Part shown: piece after piece, positions 40,901-50,274 of the stretch | How positions within the stretch are numbered: position 1 is the stretch's first letter | How the letters are laid out: the number at the start of each line of letters is the position of its first letter | Assembly: GCA_022843785.1 (NCBI GenBank) | Contig: JALHMZ010000008.1 | Span: 1 to 64,000 of the forward strand | Direction of reading: 5' to 3' | Length of the DNA: 64,000 nt | Source: Nitrospira sp. | GTDB lineage: Bacteria > Nitrospirota > Nitrospiria > Nitrospirales > Nitrospiraceae | Made by a program: the position numbers and the translations under genes | Notes under the pieces: generated by a model | The model's database searches: none | Seen by the model: only the letters and a program-made list of their open reading frames with translations | What the model was told of the DNA's origin: nothing

Positions 40901-41881
40901 ATGACGATGATGCGGATTAGTAGTTCCTGTGTCCTTCTTCTTCTGATTTTTCCTCTCCTGTCGTGCGGGAGTCCGGGGTCCGAGAGTCAAGGACAGGGGC
41001 CTCCAGCCTCGGTGAAGATGACGGTGTCGGCGAAAGCCGGGTTGGTGTCCGTCGATGCCCAGAATGCGCCGTTGGGCGCGTTGCTTACGGAACTTAGCAG
41101 CCAGGCACAGATTACCCTCAGTATGTCTGGGGAGATGCACCTCGATCGCCTTACCTTGTCCTTTCAAGATCGTCCTCTGGAAGCAGCCCTGCGCCAAGTG
41201 TTGGCAGGACAATCGTATGCATTTCTCTATCGCCAAGAGAAAGGGCAAGAGGTCATCGCAGGCGTGAAGCTGCTTGCCCAGCAGCGGCAGGCAAGTGGAA
41301 TGGCCTCAACTGGCGCACCGGCAGGGTCCCCTTCGACGATCAGTCGGGGTGTGGCGTCTTCAGCTATGACACGGACCTGGGGACGAGCCAGTAGCGCCTT
41401 GGGTGACGGCAAGCCGGTGACTGTGCCTGGCGATCTTTCGCTTGACGAGCTCAAACGATCCCTCGCGGAGTCCCAAGATCCAGCCCAGCGGTCGGCGACG
41501 CTGGAAGCCATCTCGAATCGGGGAGAGGACAAGCCTGTGAACCCCATCGTGGCTCAGGCGCTCTCGGACGCGGATCAAGAGGTGAGAGAGACCGCGCTTA
41601 ATTTGCTCAAATCATCATTGGATCCGGTGCCGATCGGGCCGCTCGCGTCGATGGCGATGCGAGAGGCCAATCCTGACCTGCGCATGGAGGCCATGACCTT
41701 GATGACGGATCAGTTATTACAAGATGGCCGGACCCAAGAAGAGTGGGCGACGGTGAGCGCATCCTTGAGCAAGAGCCTGACTGATCCTGACCAAGATGTC
41801 CGAGACCAGGCGGAGCAGCTTCTCTCTCAACTATCTGAGACGGAGTCATCGACCGGCAAGCAGGGGTTTGGCCGGCGGTAG
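40901..41881 (+). CDS. Lipoprotein with STN-like domain and HEAT-like C-terminus
   Basis: A 326-residue protein; ATG 40901. LLLLIFPLLSCGSPG is a lipoprotein signal with lipobox LLSC. Residues 45-125 (VSVDAQNAPLGALLTELSSQAQITLSMSGEMHLDRLTLSFQDRPLEAALRQVLAGQSYAFLYRQ) have the pattern of the STN/secretin short domain, including the N-A-P-L-x-x-L-L phrase. A Ser/Thr/Ala-rich linker follows. Residues 220-320 are HEAT-like helix pairs (VRETALNLLKSSLDPVPIGPLASMA; VRDQAEQLLSQLSE). STN domains occur in TonB receptors and secretins; a periplasmic scaffold role is inferred. It follows the three paralogues on the same strand. Confidence 0.75.
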   Translation: MTMMRISSSCVLLLLIFPLLSCGSPGSESQGQGPPASVKMTVSAKAGLVSVDAQNAPLGALLTELSSQAQITLSMSGEMHLDRLTLSFQDRPLEAALRQVLAGQSYAFLYRQEKGQEVIAGVKLLAQQRQASGMASTGAPAGSPSTISRGVASSAMTRTWGRASSALGDGKPVTVPGDLSLDELKRSLAESQDPAQRSATLEAISNRGEDKPVNPIVAQALSDADQEVRETALNLLKSSLDPVPIGPLASMAMREANPDLRMEAMTLMTDQLLQDGRTQEEWATVSASLSKSLTDPDQDVRDQAEQLLSQLSETESSTGKQGFGRR

Positions 41882-41883
41882 CC

Positions 41884-42906
41884 TCACGCTTGGTAAAATT
41901 CTCGGTACCACTTCACGAAGCGCGAGATGCCTTCTTCGATCGGCGTGGCCGGTGCGAATCCGACATCGCGCGTGAGGTCGTCGATGTCGGCGTAGGTGGC
42001 AGGCACATCGCCAGGCTGCAACGGCATCAGCTTCTTTTCTGCTTTCTTGCCGAGCGCCTTTTCCAAGACCTCGATGAAATGCAGCAGCTCCACCGGTTGA
42101 TGGTTGCCGATATTGTAGACGCGGGCCGGTGCCGAACTGGTGCCGGGGTCCGGCCTGTCTCCTGACCAGGCTGGATTGACCGTCGCCGGGTGATCGAGGG
42201 TTCGGATAATGCCCTCGACGATATCATCCACATAGGTGAAATCGCGTCGCATATTGCCGTGATTGAACACCTCGATCGGCGTTCCTTCCAAAATGGCTTT
42301 CGTGAAAATGAACAGCGCCATATCAGGCCTGCCCCACGGGCCATAGACCGTGAAAAATCGCAATCCTGTACAGGGAATCCGGTACAAATGTGCGTAGCAG
42401 TGGGCCATGAGTTCATTGGCTTTTTTCGTGGCGGCATAGAGCGAGACGGGGTGGTCCACATTGTCGTGGATGGAAAACGGCATGTGGGTGTTGCCGCCGT
42501 AAACGGAGCTGGACGATGCGTACACCAGATGCGCGACGCGGCTATGGCGGCAGCCTTCCAGAATGTTCATGAAGCCTTCGAGATTGCTTTCGGTATAGGC
42601 GTGAGGGTTCACGAGTGAATAGCGCACACCGGCTTGTGCGGCCAGATGGACCACTCGCTGAATCGGCTCGTCGGTGAAGAGATCCCGCATGCCTTGCCGA
42701 TTGGCCAGGTCCAGCCTGACAAACCGAAATCCCTTGTGCGCGGTCAGTTGGGCCAGACGTGCTTCTTTCAGCCGGACGTCGTAGTAGTCGTTGAGGTTGT
42801 CGAGACCGATGACAGAATCACCGCGATCTAATAGACGCCGGGCCACATGAAATCCGATAAAGCCCGCCGACCCTGTGACTAAGATGGGAGAAGATGGCCC
42901 GCTCAT
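41884..42906 (-). CDS. UDP-glucuronate 4-epimerase-like NAD-dependent epimerase
   Basis: A 340-residue short-chain epimerase; ATG 42906 with AAAGGAT upstream. [16 protein letters not shown] binds [12 protein letters not shown] and YAATKKANE give the Ser and Tyr-x3-Lys of the catalytic triad. [21 protein letters not shown] is characteristic of UDP-glucuronate 4-epimerases (CapI/GAE type), which make UDP-galacturonate. [14 protein letters not shown] and [12 protein letters not shown] fit. Substrate UDP-glucuronate could come from ugd at 4388. An end-to-end gap of only two bases separates it from the convergent lipoprotein gene. Confidence 0.9.
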   Translation of the reverse strand: MSGPSSPILVTGSAGFIGFHVARRLLDRGDSVIGLDNLNDYYDVRLKEARLAQLTAHKGFRFVRLDLANRQGMRDLFTDEPIQRVVHLAAQAGVRYSLVNPHAYTESNLEGFMNILEGCRHSRVAHLVYASSSSVYGGNTHMPFSIHDNVDHPVSLYAATKKANELMAHCYAHLYRIPCTGLRFFTVYGPWGRPDMALFIFTKAILEGTPIEVFNHGNMRRDFTYVDDIVEGIIRTLDHPATVNPAWSGDRPDPGTSSAPARVYNIGNHQPVELLHFIEVLEKALGKKAEKKLMPLQPGDVPATYADIDDLTRDVGFAPATPIEEGISRFVKWYREFYQA

Positions 42907-42940
42907 GTGTAATCCTTTCAACCGTGCGATGACAATCCGG

Positions 42941-44578
42941 CTACACGTGCCGGCCGGGTGTCATAAACGGCGGATCGCCGTGATCCAGCCGGTGAAGACT
43001 CAGAGGGGTCAGCGCGTCGCCCGTCGAGACGACCTCAATTTGGGCATCGCTGGTCGATCGATACAGATCCAGCGCCCGCGAGCAATGATACCCGCAATTG
43101 TGCAGGGAGAGAAGGTCTTTCAGTGTTTCCGGACGTTCCCACCGGGCGGTGAGGAGCGCGGTGCGCGCAGGGTTTCGCCGGCTGAACATGAAGGACAAAT
43201 GGTCCGGGTACCAGTCGGCGCCGCCGGTGGCGTAGGACACGAAGAGCGTCGCCTGCGCCGCCCGGCACAGGTCGTCCAGATAGGCGTTGGTCAGATAGCC
43301 GTTCTCTCCCACCTCCAGCCACTGGCCCGGATGAGACAAGGGCGCATGAGCGGTGTGGCTACGGAGTTCGAGCAACTGTTGTTGCGATGCCAACACCAGC
43401 TGGATCGGACCATATTTGCCGGCCAGTTGCGCAATGACGCCGTCCTTTAACGGTGACCGTCCGTCGTTGGCCGGCCCGCTGTCCGCATGGACGAGGATGT
43501 TGTAGCCACGGTCGCTGATCAAGTAGCAGTTTCTCGGCATCTGTAGATCGCAGGGGTCCTCGCCGTAGAACGGCACGGAGACGATGGTTCCGCCCTCGAA
43601 CGGCCAGCTCTCGCCGTGCGCCAGTTCGACCACGCGGCCGAATCCGAGTTCCCGTAGGAGCGGCAGGTAATCGTAAAAGAACGTTTTCCGGTTGCGCCGG
43701 CTGGGTACGATGATCGGCGTGTCTTTCGGCAAGTGGAGCAATGTGCGAGGATCGACATGATCGTCGTGGTCGTGCGTTAAGAACACGGCCGATGGCTTGG
43801 GCAAGAGCGAGCCCCACAGGGAAGGGATGGAGGATTCGGCGAACCACGGAAGCAGCCAGGGGTCGAAGAGGAAGAAATTGTCCAGCTGCCGATAGAGCAA
43901 CGCCGCGTGGCCGAGATGCACCATATCCCGGTCCTGTATGGATTTGAGCCAGTGTGGCCGGATCGAGGTCCTTGGCGAACTGAGAAGGCACTCATGCTGA
44001 ATCAGCAACTCCATCAGCCGGGTGAGCGCTGTGCTGGCTTCGCGCGGTGCGGTCTCTATGACCGTCCTGATCTCGTCAGTCTGGCGTGTGCCGTCTAACA
44101 TGCCGAGCAGGGTTCCTACCATCGGTCCCAAGGGGCGCTGGTCGAATCCCAGGGGAATGGCTTGCCGTTTGACTGAGTGAAAAATACGAAGGCCGCCGTT
44201 CGTCACCGTGGATGAGCGGGTGGGGTCGGTTGGAAACTCCCAGCGAAAGGTACCGTCCGGCTTCCGGCCACAGGTGATGTGTCGGTTCAGGTAAGGACGC
44301 GCATTCACCAGTTCCGCATACGCGTCTTCCAGCCGCCTCTGCCGGTCCGGATCGTCGACGGGCGCCCTCTTGGAAAAGACGTCGCTGATGGCGGTGTCGA
44401 TGGCACTGGCCAGCAGACTGTGTGCTTCGGTAAGGCTTCCCGCCACGTCTGGTGCGACGCCGGCCACAAAGGGAAACGGTCCAGGCGCGTCCGCGCTTTC
44501 CAACTGCACCCAGCACCAGGGGGCTAGGGTCAGATAGTGGCCCTTTGGGAGGCTATCCAAGATTTGGCGCATGGTCAT
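42941..44578 (-). CDS. MBL-fold metallohydrolase with unusual N-terminal region
   Basis: A 545-residue protein (start 44578 or 44572). Residues 210-500 are a metallo-beta-lactamase fold: [13 protein letters not shown] carries the HxHxDH metal site, [10 protein letters not shown] and HLSFMFSRR the later ligands, and [20 protein letters not shown] the first strands. Residues 1-205 are additional; [28 protein letters not shown]... [17 protein letters not shown] looks like a small winged-helix of the PqqD type that some peptide-maturation enzymes use to bind a precursor. No precursor gene is obvious. Its start overlaps the next gene by 26 bases. Confidence 0.78.
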   Translation of the reverse strand: MTMRQILDSLPKGHYLTLAPWCWVQLESADAPGPFPFVAGVAPDVAGSLTEAHSLLASAIDTAISDVFSKRAPVDDPDRQRRLEDAYAELVNARPYLNRHITCGRKPDGTFRWEFPTDPTRSSTVTNGGLRIFHSVKRQAIPLGFDQRPLGPMVGTLLGMLDGTRQTDEIRTVIETAPREASTALTRLMELLIQHECLLSSPRTSIRPHWLKSIQDRDMVHLGHAALLYRQLDNFFLFDPWLLPWFAESSIPSLWGSLLPKPSAVFLTHDHDDHVDPRTLLHLPKDTPIIVPSRRNRKTFFYDYLPLLRELGFGRVVELAHGESWPFEGGTIVSVPFYGEDPCDLQMPRNCYLISDRGYNILVHADSGPANDGRSPLKDGVIAQLAGKYGPIQLVLASQQQLLELRSHTAHAPLSHPGQWLEVGENGYLTNAYLDDLCRAAQATLFVSYATGGADWYPDHLSFMFSRRNPARTALLTARWERPETLKDLLSLHNCGYHCSRALDLYRSTSDAQIEVVSTGDALTPLSLHRLDHGDPPFMTPGRHV

Positions 44579-45017
44579 CAGGACTGAGGACTGAGGACTG
44601 AGGTTTAGCTGATTTCGCTCTGGTCGTAGAGGTGCGCGCCAGTAGCCGTTGTGTATGCACTGCCTTTCGCAGACCGCCTATGATTCGTGCGACTTCTTCT
44701 GCTTGAAGGATCAATTGACGGAACGTTGATGGATTCAGGTGGGTCGCGTCCAAAGCGACATAAAGTTGGGATCTTAGTTCTGCGCAAGATGACTTAGCCA
44801 CACTCAGAAATTGATGAAACTCCGCCCGGCCGCCGCGCTCGAAACCCTCGGCAAGATTGGACATGACTGAAACAGCAGCTCGACGGACTTGGTCGCGTAA
44901 TCCAAAGTCTTTAGCAAAAGACCCTGCCGCGGTTGCCTGGTAGATAGCCCGTGTCAAATCTCGCGCCTTCTGCCAAGCGATCAGGTCCTCAAATTTATCT
45001 ACTCGTTTTCGTTCCAC
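44553..45017 (-). CDS. Four-helix-bundle protein (23S rRNA intervening-sequence family)
   Basis: A 154-residue protein. [81 protein letters not shown] is the whole family signature of the S23-type helix bundle, first seen inside 23S rRNA intervening sequences and here free-standing. Function is unknown in general. The last 25 residues (SSVLSPDD) are read through a period-7 repeat, so the C-terminus was probably extended by it. Confidence 0.88.
   Translation of the reverse strand: MERKRVDKFEDLIAWQKARDLTRAIYQATAAGSFAKDFGLRDQVRRAAVSVMSNLAEGFERGGRAEFHQFLSVAKSSCAELRSQLYVALDATHLNPSTFRQLILQAEEVARIIGGLRKAVHTQRLLARTSTTRAKSAKPQSSVLSPDDHAPNLG
44577..44607. repeat. Period-7 tandem repeat
   Basis: GGACTGA occurs three times in a row, followed by the related GGTTTAG. 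It lies at the junction of the metallohydrolase and four-helix-bundle genes and is partly translated. Confidence 0.75.
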
Positions 45018-45054
45018 CTCAGCCCTCAGTCCTCATCACTCAGTCCTATCCTGA
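45013..45054. repeat. Period-7 repeat spacer
   Basis: Units CCTCAGC, CCTCAGT, CCTCATC and ACTCAGT follow one another, then a short inverted return (CCTATCC TGAG). It spans the gap between the four-helix-bundle gene and the VOC gene. Confidence 0.7.
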
Positions 45055-45472
45055 GTTTACTGATTGCCTGTTCATAGAGGGCCTGGATCAGGTTGCCGTC
45101 GGGGTCCGAGAAATAGAATGAATAACTTCCGTCACGATGCTGTTTCGGCTCTTTGGCGATGTGTCCACCGAGTGATTCGATCGTAGGCGCGATGGCGTGA
45201 TACATTCGGTCGACCGCCTCCGGGCTGTCCAGAATCACTCCCATGTGATCGAGGAGTTGGGCCTTCGGCGGCTGGTATGCTGCCAGTTCGCCCTTCGGGA
45301 TTTGATGGAGCGCCAGGTTGTCGTTTCCGGAGCTGAAATACACGTTCTCCGGATCAGGTTCCCACACCACCTGCATTCCGAGCACCTGTTCGTAGAATCG
45401 GCGTGAACGCGCGAGATCCGTCACGCGAAGTGCGAGATGTCGTAACCCTCGATGGAACGGCTGGTTCATCAT
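45026..45472 (-). CDS. VOC (glyoxalase/bleomycin-resistance) family protein
   Basis: A 148-residue protein with two beta-alpha-beta-beta-beta units: [31 protein letters not shown] and [20 protein letters not shown]... [19 protein letters not shown]. His in LRHLAL, His in LLDHMGV and Glu/Gln near the end are the positions that bind metal in this fold. The likely substrate cannot be told: members include lyases, dioxygenases and resistance proteins. Confidence 0.85.
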   Translation of the reverse strand: MMNQPFHRGLRHLALRVTDLARSRRFYEQVLGMQVVWEPDPENVYFSSGNDNLALHQIPKGELAAYQPPKAQLLDHMGVILDSPEAVDRMYHAIAPTIESLGGHIAKEPKQHRDGSYSFYFSDPDGNLIQALYEQAISKLRIGLSDED

Positions 45473-45548
45473 TCGTCTGGCCCTTATCCCCGTAGTGTTT
45501 GTATAGTAGGGGCGGCATGCGGCCCCGTCAAATGGAATTCCACACGAT

Positions 45549-46406
45549 ATGACGTCTGCAATTCACGGCTTCGGCCAACCTGATTTCCACGGTCTGACGG
45601 TCGCCTCATTCGAGTCTCGCATGGCGGTGGAGATGGCCCGCCTGATTGGACGGTATGGCGGCAAGTCCCTCGTCGTTCCTGCCCTTCGCGAAATTCCATT
45701 GGAGGACAATTCGGCAGCCCTGGAGTTTGGGATGCGGTTGATGACTGAACGGATCGATATGCTGATCCTCCTGACCGGCGCCGGCACGAGCGCACTGTTC
45801 GATCTTCTCAGGATGCGCTATTCCTGGCCGTCGATCGTGGAGGCCCTTGCCCGGACGGCCATTGTTGCCAGGGGGCCGAAGCCGGCTGCGGCTCTGAGAG
45901 CGCTCGCTCTCAAACCAACAGCAACTGTACCGGAGCCGAACACATGGGTCGATGTGGTTCGCACTGTCGATGAGCATCTACCGGTGAAGGGATTACGTGT
46001 GGCGGTGCAAGAGTACGGAATGCCGAACCCGGCGCTGCATGAGGCATTACAACGGCGTGGTGCCGCGGTTTTTCAAGTCCCCATCTATAAGTGGGCACTG
46101 CCGGACGATCTTGTACTGTTACGACGGGCGCTCGAAAACATGATGGCCGGGGAAGTGGCGGTGCTCCTCATCACGAACGCCGCCCAGGTGGATCATGTGA
46201 TGCAGGTGCTGGAACTGGATGGAAAAGTCGAGTTCTTTCGATCAGCGGTCACGAAGATGGTTGTTGCGTCGATCGGTCCCACAACCAGCGAACGCCTTCG
46301 TTACCATGGCTGGCCGGTTGACTTCGAGCCGTCGCATTCAAAGATGGGAATTCTGGTGAAAGAGCTAAGTGAACAGATCTATGAAATTATCGAGGAGAAG
46401 CGATGA
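45549..46406 (+). CDS. hemD: Uroporphyrinogen-III synthase
   Basis: A 285-residue protein with the two-domain HemD fold: LTVASFESRMAVEMARLIGRYGGKSLVVPALREIPLED, then LILLTGAGTSALFDLL, IVARGPKPAAALRALAL, LRVAVQEYGMPNPALHEALQRRGAAVFQVPIYKW, and VVASIGPTTSERLRYHGWPVDFEPSHSKMGILVKEL. The enzyme cyclises hydroxymethylbilane with inversion of ring D, leading to heme, siroheme and cobalamin. It is encoded away from other heme genes in this window. The following gene starts in its stop codon (ATGA). Confidence 0.9.
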   Translation: MTSAIHGFGQPDFHGLTVASFESRMAVEMARLIGRYGGKSLVVPALREIPLEDNSAALEFGMRLMTERIDMLILLTGAGTSALFDLLRMRYSWPSIVEALARTAIVARGPKPAAALRALALKPTATVPEPNTWVDVVRTVDEHLPVKGLRVAVQEYGMPNPALHEALQRRGAAVFQVPIYKWALPDDLVLLRRALENMMAGEVAVLLITNAAQVDHVMQVLELDGKVEFFRSAVTKMVVASIGPTTSERLRYHGWPVDFEPSHSKMGILVKELSEQIYEIIEEKR

Positions 46407-47581
46407 TGCCCGATAAACACAAATCAGGTTCAACGCTGAGCTTACGGCTAGCGCATTGCACGAACTGGCTTTTGGCCATGGCCCTCACAAGCTGTTCTTC
46501 ATTGACCACTCCGGCGACGGACACAGTCGGGAATCAGACTCCTACAGATATGATCACGGCTGTCGAACCCAATGAGGTCATAGCCGTCGAGCCCAATCAA
46601 GAGGAATTCGATGCCAATGACCAGGCTGTTCGTTCGATCTCTATTAGCCCAGACGGGAAATTCCTGGCTGCCGGTGGACACGATATGACGCTTCGTATGT
46701 GGGATATGGACACGTGCAAGCTTCTTAAAGTTATCGAGTTGAGGTATGTTGGTTCGGAAGATAAGTTGCGCTATAGCGACGTTATGTCTGTCGCATTCAG
46801 CCCTGATGGAAAGCATCTCGCTGCTGGGATTCGAGATCGGACTGTGCGCATTTGGGACTTGAATCCTATGTTTCTGTTAAGGGTCAAAGAATCGAAGAAG
46901 TTAGACACATCTCAGGGGGGTATTCGTGCAATTGCTTGGAGTCCAGACGGAAATTATCTAGCTGCAGGTGGACATGAAAAGCTTATTCGGCTTTGGCGTA
47001 TGGGGGAATCCGCGCACGAAGTCGGGACGCTCACAGGCCATCCTGACCACTTTGGTTATGGGGTAAATTCTCTTGCATTTGAGCCAAGGGGACACATCCT
47101 TCTATCTGGCGGTAGTGATGGAATGGTTCGACTTTGGGACATTCATGCTATGAAGCAGATCAAGCAATTTGAGGCCCCCGATGATGTACTCGGAGTTGCA
47201 TTTTCACCTGATGGGAAACTGGTGGCGGCAGCAGCATCAGGACATGAAAGCTCAGTACTAATCTGGGATCTTGAAACCGGGAAGCTACTTCACAGGTTCC
47301 AGGTGCGAGAAGACCCCTGGGCCGTTGCATTCAGTCCGAGTGGAAAGCTCTTGGCTTCGAATGGAAACGGGTCGTCCACTATTCTTTGGGATATGGCCAC
47401 TGTAAAGGTGAAGCAAGAACTGGTTGAGGGTGATTATGCAGGTGGATTGCGCGCGGTTAAATTCACCCCAGATGGGCAGTTTCTAGTGACAGGAGGGGGA
47501 TCTCAAGGAACTCCCCATTTATGGGATGTAGCGACAGGAAAACTTTTGAAAGTGTTCAGGCAATCAGGATGTATGCCCTGA
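46403..47581 (+). CDS. WD40-repeat lipoprotein
   Basis: A 392-residue protein. LLAMALTSCSSLT is a lipoprotein signal (lipobox LTSC). From residue 65 it is a WD40 beta-propeller of about seven blades; typical blades are VRSISISPDGKFLAAGGHDMTLRMWDMDT, VMSVAFSPDGKHLAAGIRDRTVRIWDL and VLGVAFSPDGKLVAAA. Cell-surface or periplasmic protein binding is expected. It is translationally coupled to hemD, which gives no clear functional link. Base composition is lower in GC than its neighbours, which may indicate transfer. Confidence 0.85.
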   Translation: MMPDKHKSGSTLSLRLAHCTNWLLAMALTSCSSLTTPATDTVGNQTPTDMITAVEPNEVIAVEPNQEEFDANDQAVRSISISPDGKFLAAGGHDMTLRMWDMDTCKLLKVIELRYVGSEDKLRYSDVMSVAFSPDGKHLAAGIRDRTVRIWDLNPMFLLRVKESKKLDTSQGGIRAIAWSPDGNYLAAGGHEKLIRLWRMGESAHEVGTLTGHPDHFGYGVNSLAFEPRGHILLSGGSDGMVRLWDIHAMKQIKQFEAPDDVLGVAFSPDGKLVAAAASGHESSVLIWDLETGKLLHRFQVREDPWAVAFSPSGKLLASNGNGSSTILWDMATVKVKQELVEGDYAGGLRAVKFTPDGQFLVTGGGSQGTPHLWDVATGKLLKVFRQSGCMP

Positions 47582-47649
47582 ATACATAGTTTGCGTGTGC
47601 CAATACCAGGCACTCGTATGTACCGTACGGATATTACGCTTTTGAAGGA

Positions 47650-47922
47650 TCACATCGTTAGCACGGCCGCCCCTTGGTAGCTCCCGGCTTTCAACGCTTG
47701 TAACGCCTGGTTGGCCTCTTCGAGCGGAAAGCGCACTGTGTGAGGTTTGATCGGAATGGCGGCGGCTTTGCGCAGTAGGTCGAGTCCGTCCTGTTTGGTG
47801 TTGGCCGTCACGCTACGGATGACCCGCTCGCCGAATACCGCACGATCGTAATCCAGCCTAGGGATCGGAGACATATGGATGCCGGCCAGCGCGAGCGTGC
47901 TGCCTCGTTCGAGTGCGCATAA
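47650..47922 (-). pseudogene. Truncated copy of a zinc-dependent alcohol dehydrogenase
   Basis: The minus strand encodes SPIPRLDYDRAVFGERVIRSVTANTKQDGLDLLRKAAAIPIKPHTVRFPLEEANQALQALKAGSYQGAAVLTM. The intact dehydrogenase at 49188-50186 ends almost identically (SPIPSLDYDREVFGERVIRSVTANTRQDGLDLL). Similarity continues through about 90 codons to about 47922, then ends abruptly. The first 240 or so residues are missing, so this is the 3' stump of a duplicated gene. Confidence 0.85.
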
Positions 47923-48429
47923 CGTTGGGGAAATGATTCGCCGGCAGGGGGAAAATGATCGTCCCGTGCTACTAGCGACCTTGCAGATGTCCGGCGCACG
48001 ACGAAACGGCTGAGCAGGCCCCGAGTATTCTTGACCAAGCCGCTAGGCTAATGTTCACGGTTCTGGTCTCCGACGGCCGGGTCTCCACATGGTGCTGATC
48101 ATGTAGGGCCCGATTGCGCAATGACCGTCCGGGTATTGCACGGCACCAGGGATGATTTCCAGTGCTCGGAACTATTCATTGCGGGCTAATGGTCCCACGG
48201 CAGGGTTGCTTCGCCGCATCAGCGGCGTCAACCGATCACGCGCAAGCCAAATTCTTAAACCTCGATCAGCCAACATTTCTGGGGCAGGTCAAAACTTCCA
48301 GACCCATCGTCTTTTTCGAGGGGCCAGTCACGCAGCTCTTTGTGTAGCCTTTTCGACGAAAATATCTTAAGTCATTGAATGTATTGGTATATTTATTTTG
48401 TTGTCGAGGGGAATGTTCATGATAAGATT
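47923..48429. other. Region without a gene; possible insertion-sequence end
   Basis: No ORF with protein content. Right at the break in the dehydrogenase stump stand two direct repeats, GGGGAAATGAT and GGGGGAAAATGATC (about 47930-47962), separated by TCGCCGGCA. Such repeated ends are typical of IS21-family elements; no transposase is left. The rest, to 48430, is unrecognised. Confidence 0.45.
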
Positions 48430-48434
48430 CAACC

Positions 48435-48515
48435 GCTGCTTTCTTTACGCTATGGACTCTCTCTAGCGCTAAGAAACCGGGGGAAGTGATGTGGCCATCA
48501 CTTCCCCTTTTTTTT
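48435..48515 (+). ncRNA. Candidate small RNA ending in an orphan terminator
   Basis: A very strong terminator (48480-48515) stands on the plus strand with no gene upstream of it on that strand for 850 bases. About 80 bases upstream is a plausible promoter: TTGTCG (48401-48406), 16 bases, TAAGAT (48423-48428). The implied transcript is 80 bases long. It has no ORF worth mentioning. This is a prediction, weakened by the poor promoter. Confidence 0.35.
48480..48515 (+). terminator. Strong rho-independent terminator
   Basis: GGGGAAGTGATG / CATCACTTCCCC is a perfect 12-bp stem with loop TGGC, followed by eight T. Confidence 0.92.
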
Positions 48516-48835
48516 CCGCGCAGTCTCTTCGTTGTCGTGGTTTCAGCTTGCCGGTCGCTCCGCCCGACTTTACCTTCTTCGCATGATGTGTGCTGTGTCG
48601 GCGTAACCGGTTGCATCCCGGCGCCTTCGCCGATTCCCTTCCCATAGAGGGCTGGTTGGTGAAGGTGAGCTCTCGTCTGTGAGATAGGTTCTCTCAGGTG
48701 CGAGAGTCTATCGGAGACATTGCCGAGGAAGTCTTCGATCGGACAGCGACTTGTGTGATGTGGTGTGGAATTCGAAAAGGTTAAGGATGCGAGATGGTGA
48801 GGAGGCGCCGTGACCGACGCCTCCTCATGGCGCGA
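48516..48835. other. Intergenic region with one hairpin
   Basis: No gene is supported in these 320 bases. TGAGGAGGCG and CGCCTCCTCA (48796-48828) form a 10-bp stem, just past the stop of the 18-residue peptide gene on the minus strand. It lacks a T-run, so it is at best a weak or factor-dependent terminator. Confidence 0.5.
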
Positions 48836-48892
48836 TTACTTCTTCTTCGCCGCCTTCTTTGCAGGCTTCTTTGCTGCTTTCTTCGTTGCCAT
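48836..48892 (-). CDS. 18-residue Lys/Ala-rich peptide
   Basis: The minus strand has a strong ribosome site (GGGGGTGGAG) five bases before ATG 48892, then the frame MATKKAAKKPAKKAAKKK and TAA. The peptide is 10 Lys in 18 residues with the KKAAKKP pattern of histone-H1-like and bacterial nucleoid tails. Its composition and good start argue for a real gene; a DNA- or RNA-binding role is inferred. It could instead be the last exon-like remnant of a longer H1-like gene. An ATG upstream in the same frame would extend it to 72 residues with no such character. Confidence 0.55.
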   Translation of the reverse strand: MATKKAAKKPAKKAAKKK

Positions 48893-49187
48893 GAGTACTC
48901 CACCCCCTTTCGATTTCAAAAGTTGTGATCGCCTATGTGTGAGGTATATCAGAGTTTGTGATCCGAGTAAAATTTTCTCAGCACAATTTGTTCTGTTCGA
49001 CGGGATCCAGGGGGCAACTTGAAGGGTGGTGCAACAACTGGCCGGCCATTGCACCGTCTCGTGCGCCTATTGGTCTAGGCACGTGGTCACCATTGTTTGA
49101 AGTCGGGGTCTGTCAGAAACGTGATGAGGATTGGCCGACAAGATCACTAGGACGCGTCGTTTCCTGATCACGTGCAGTTCCTCGTGA

Positions 49188-50186
49188 TCACATTGTGAGG
49201 ACAGCCGCTCCTTGAAAGCGTCCGGCTTTTAATTCTTGTAAGGCACGATTTGCCTGTTCGAGAGGAAAACAGACTGTATGTGGTTTGAGAGGAATGGCTG
49301 CCGCTTCGCACAGCAGATCGAGCCCGTCCTGCCTGGTATTGGCCGTCACACTCCGGATGACCCGCTCCCCGAATACCTCGCGATCGTAGTCCAAGGAGGG
49401 AATCGGAGACATATGGATGCCGGCCAGCGCGAGCGTGCCACCGCGTTCGAGCGCTCTCAATGCTGGAGGTACGAGCTCACCAGCCGGAGCAAAAATAATC
49501 GATCCATGCAATCTATCCGGCGGCATCTCTGTCGCTCCGCCGATCCAGACAGCTCCCAGCTGTCTGGCCAGCTCTTGATGCTCAACCGTGAGCGAGCTGA
49601 CATAAACCTGGCAGCCCCAGTGCCGTGCGATCTGGATGGCGATGTGTGCCGATGCGCCGAATCCGTAGAGGCCAAGGCGCTGCCCCGGTTTGATTCCGCT
49701 GAGCCGCAGCGCGCGATAGCCGATGATGCCTGCACAGAGCAGCGGGGCGGCTTCCTCGTTCGAAAAGACCGGCGGGATCGGATAGGCAAACCGCCCAGGC
49801 AGGACGGCATATTCCGCATACCCTCCATCGATTTGATAGCCGGTGAACCGCGCCGCCTCGCAGAGGTTTTCACGTCCGCTGGTACAGAAATCACACCGAT
49901 TGCATGTGCCTTGAAGCCAGGCGAGCCCGACGCGATCTCCTTCTCGGACATCCTGTACGTCGTGGCCGATCTGTACCACAGTTCCGACGGCTTGATGGCC
50001 CGGAATCAATGGGAGTGTGATGCCGGGCAACTCACCTTCTACGACGTGCAGATCGGTCCGGCACACCCCGCAGACATGAATTTTCACCAGCACCTGATCC
50101 GCTTCCGGTTTGGGGACCGCGCGCTCGTGCAACTCGAGCCGGTTGTCCGATACATCGCCGGTCCGATTCAGCACCATGGCTCTCAT
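49188..50186 (-). CDS. Zinc-dependent alcohol dehydrogenase
   Basis: A 332-residue medium-chain dehydrogenase. Catalytic zinc ligands: Cys in CGVCRTDLHVVEGEL, His in IPGHQAVG, Cys in PLLCAGIIGYRAL. The structural zinc motif is CNRCDFCTSGRENLC. The NAD(P) site is GLYGFGASAHIAIQIARHWG, with a divergent Gly pattern. It belongs to the AdhP-like family acting on primary alcohols. The truncated copy at 47650-47922 is a duplicate of its 3' end. It has no operon partner. Confidence 0.93.
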   Translation of the reverse strand: MRAMVLNRTGDVSDNRLELHERAVPKPEADQVLVKIHVCGVCRTDLHVVEGELPGITLPLIPGHQAVGTVVQIGHDVQDVREGDRVGLAWLQGTCNRCDFCTSGRENLCEAARFTGYQIDGGYAEYAVLPGRFAYPIPPVFSNEEAAPLLCAGIIGYRALRLSGIKPGQRLGLYGFGASAHIAIQIARHWGCQVYVSSLTVEHQELARQLGAVWIGGATEMPPDRLHGSIIFAPAGELVPPALRALERGGTLALAGIHMSPIPSLDYDREVFGERVIRSVTANTRQDGLDLLCEAAAIPLKPHTVCFPLEQANRALQELKAGRFQGAAVLTM

Positions 50187-50274
50187 ATCGATCCTCGGTG
50201 TCTCGCGTCGTCGTCCACCGCCAGGTTGCCGTTGTCGAGTGACTTGTTCCAGGCGGTGCCGAAGTCCTTGTGAC

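Noticed and set aside
47808..48038. 76-codon minus-strand ORF over the dehydrogenase stump
   Set aside because: It crosses the break point and has no recognisable domain; it is a chance frame.
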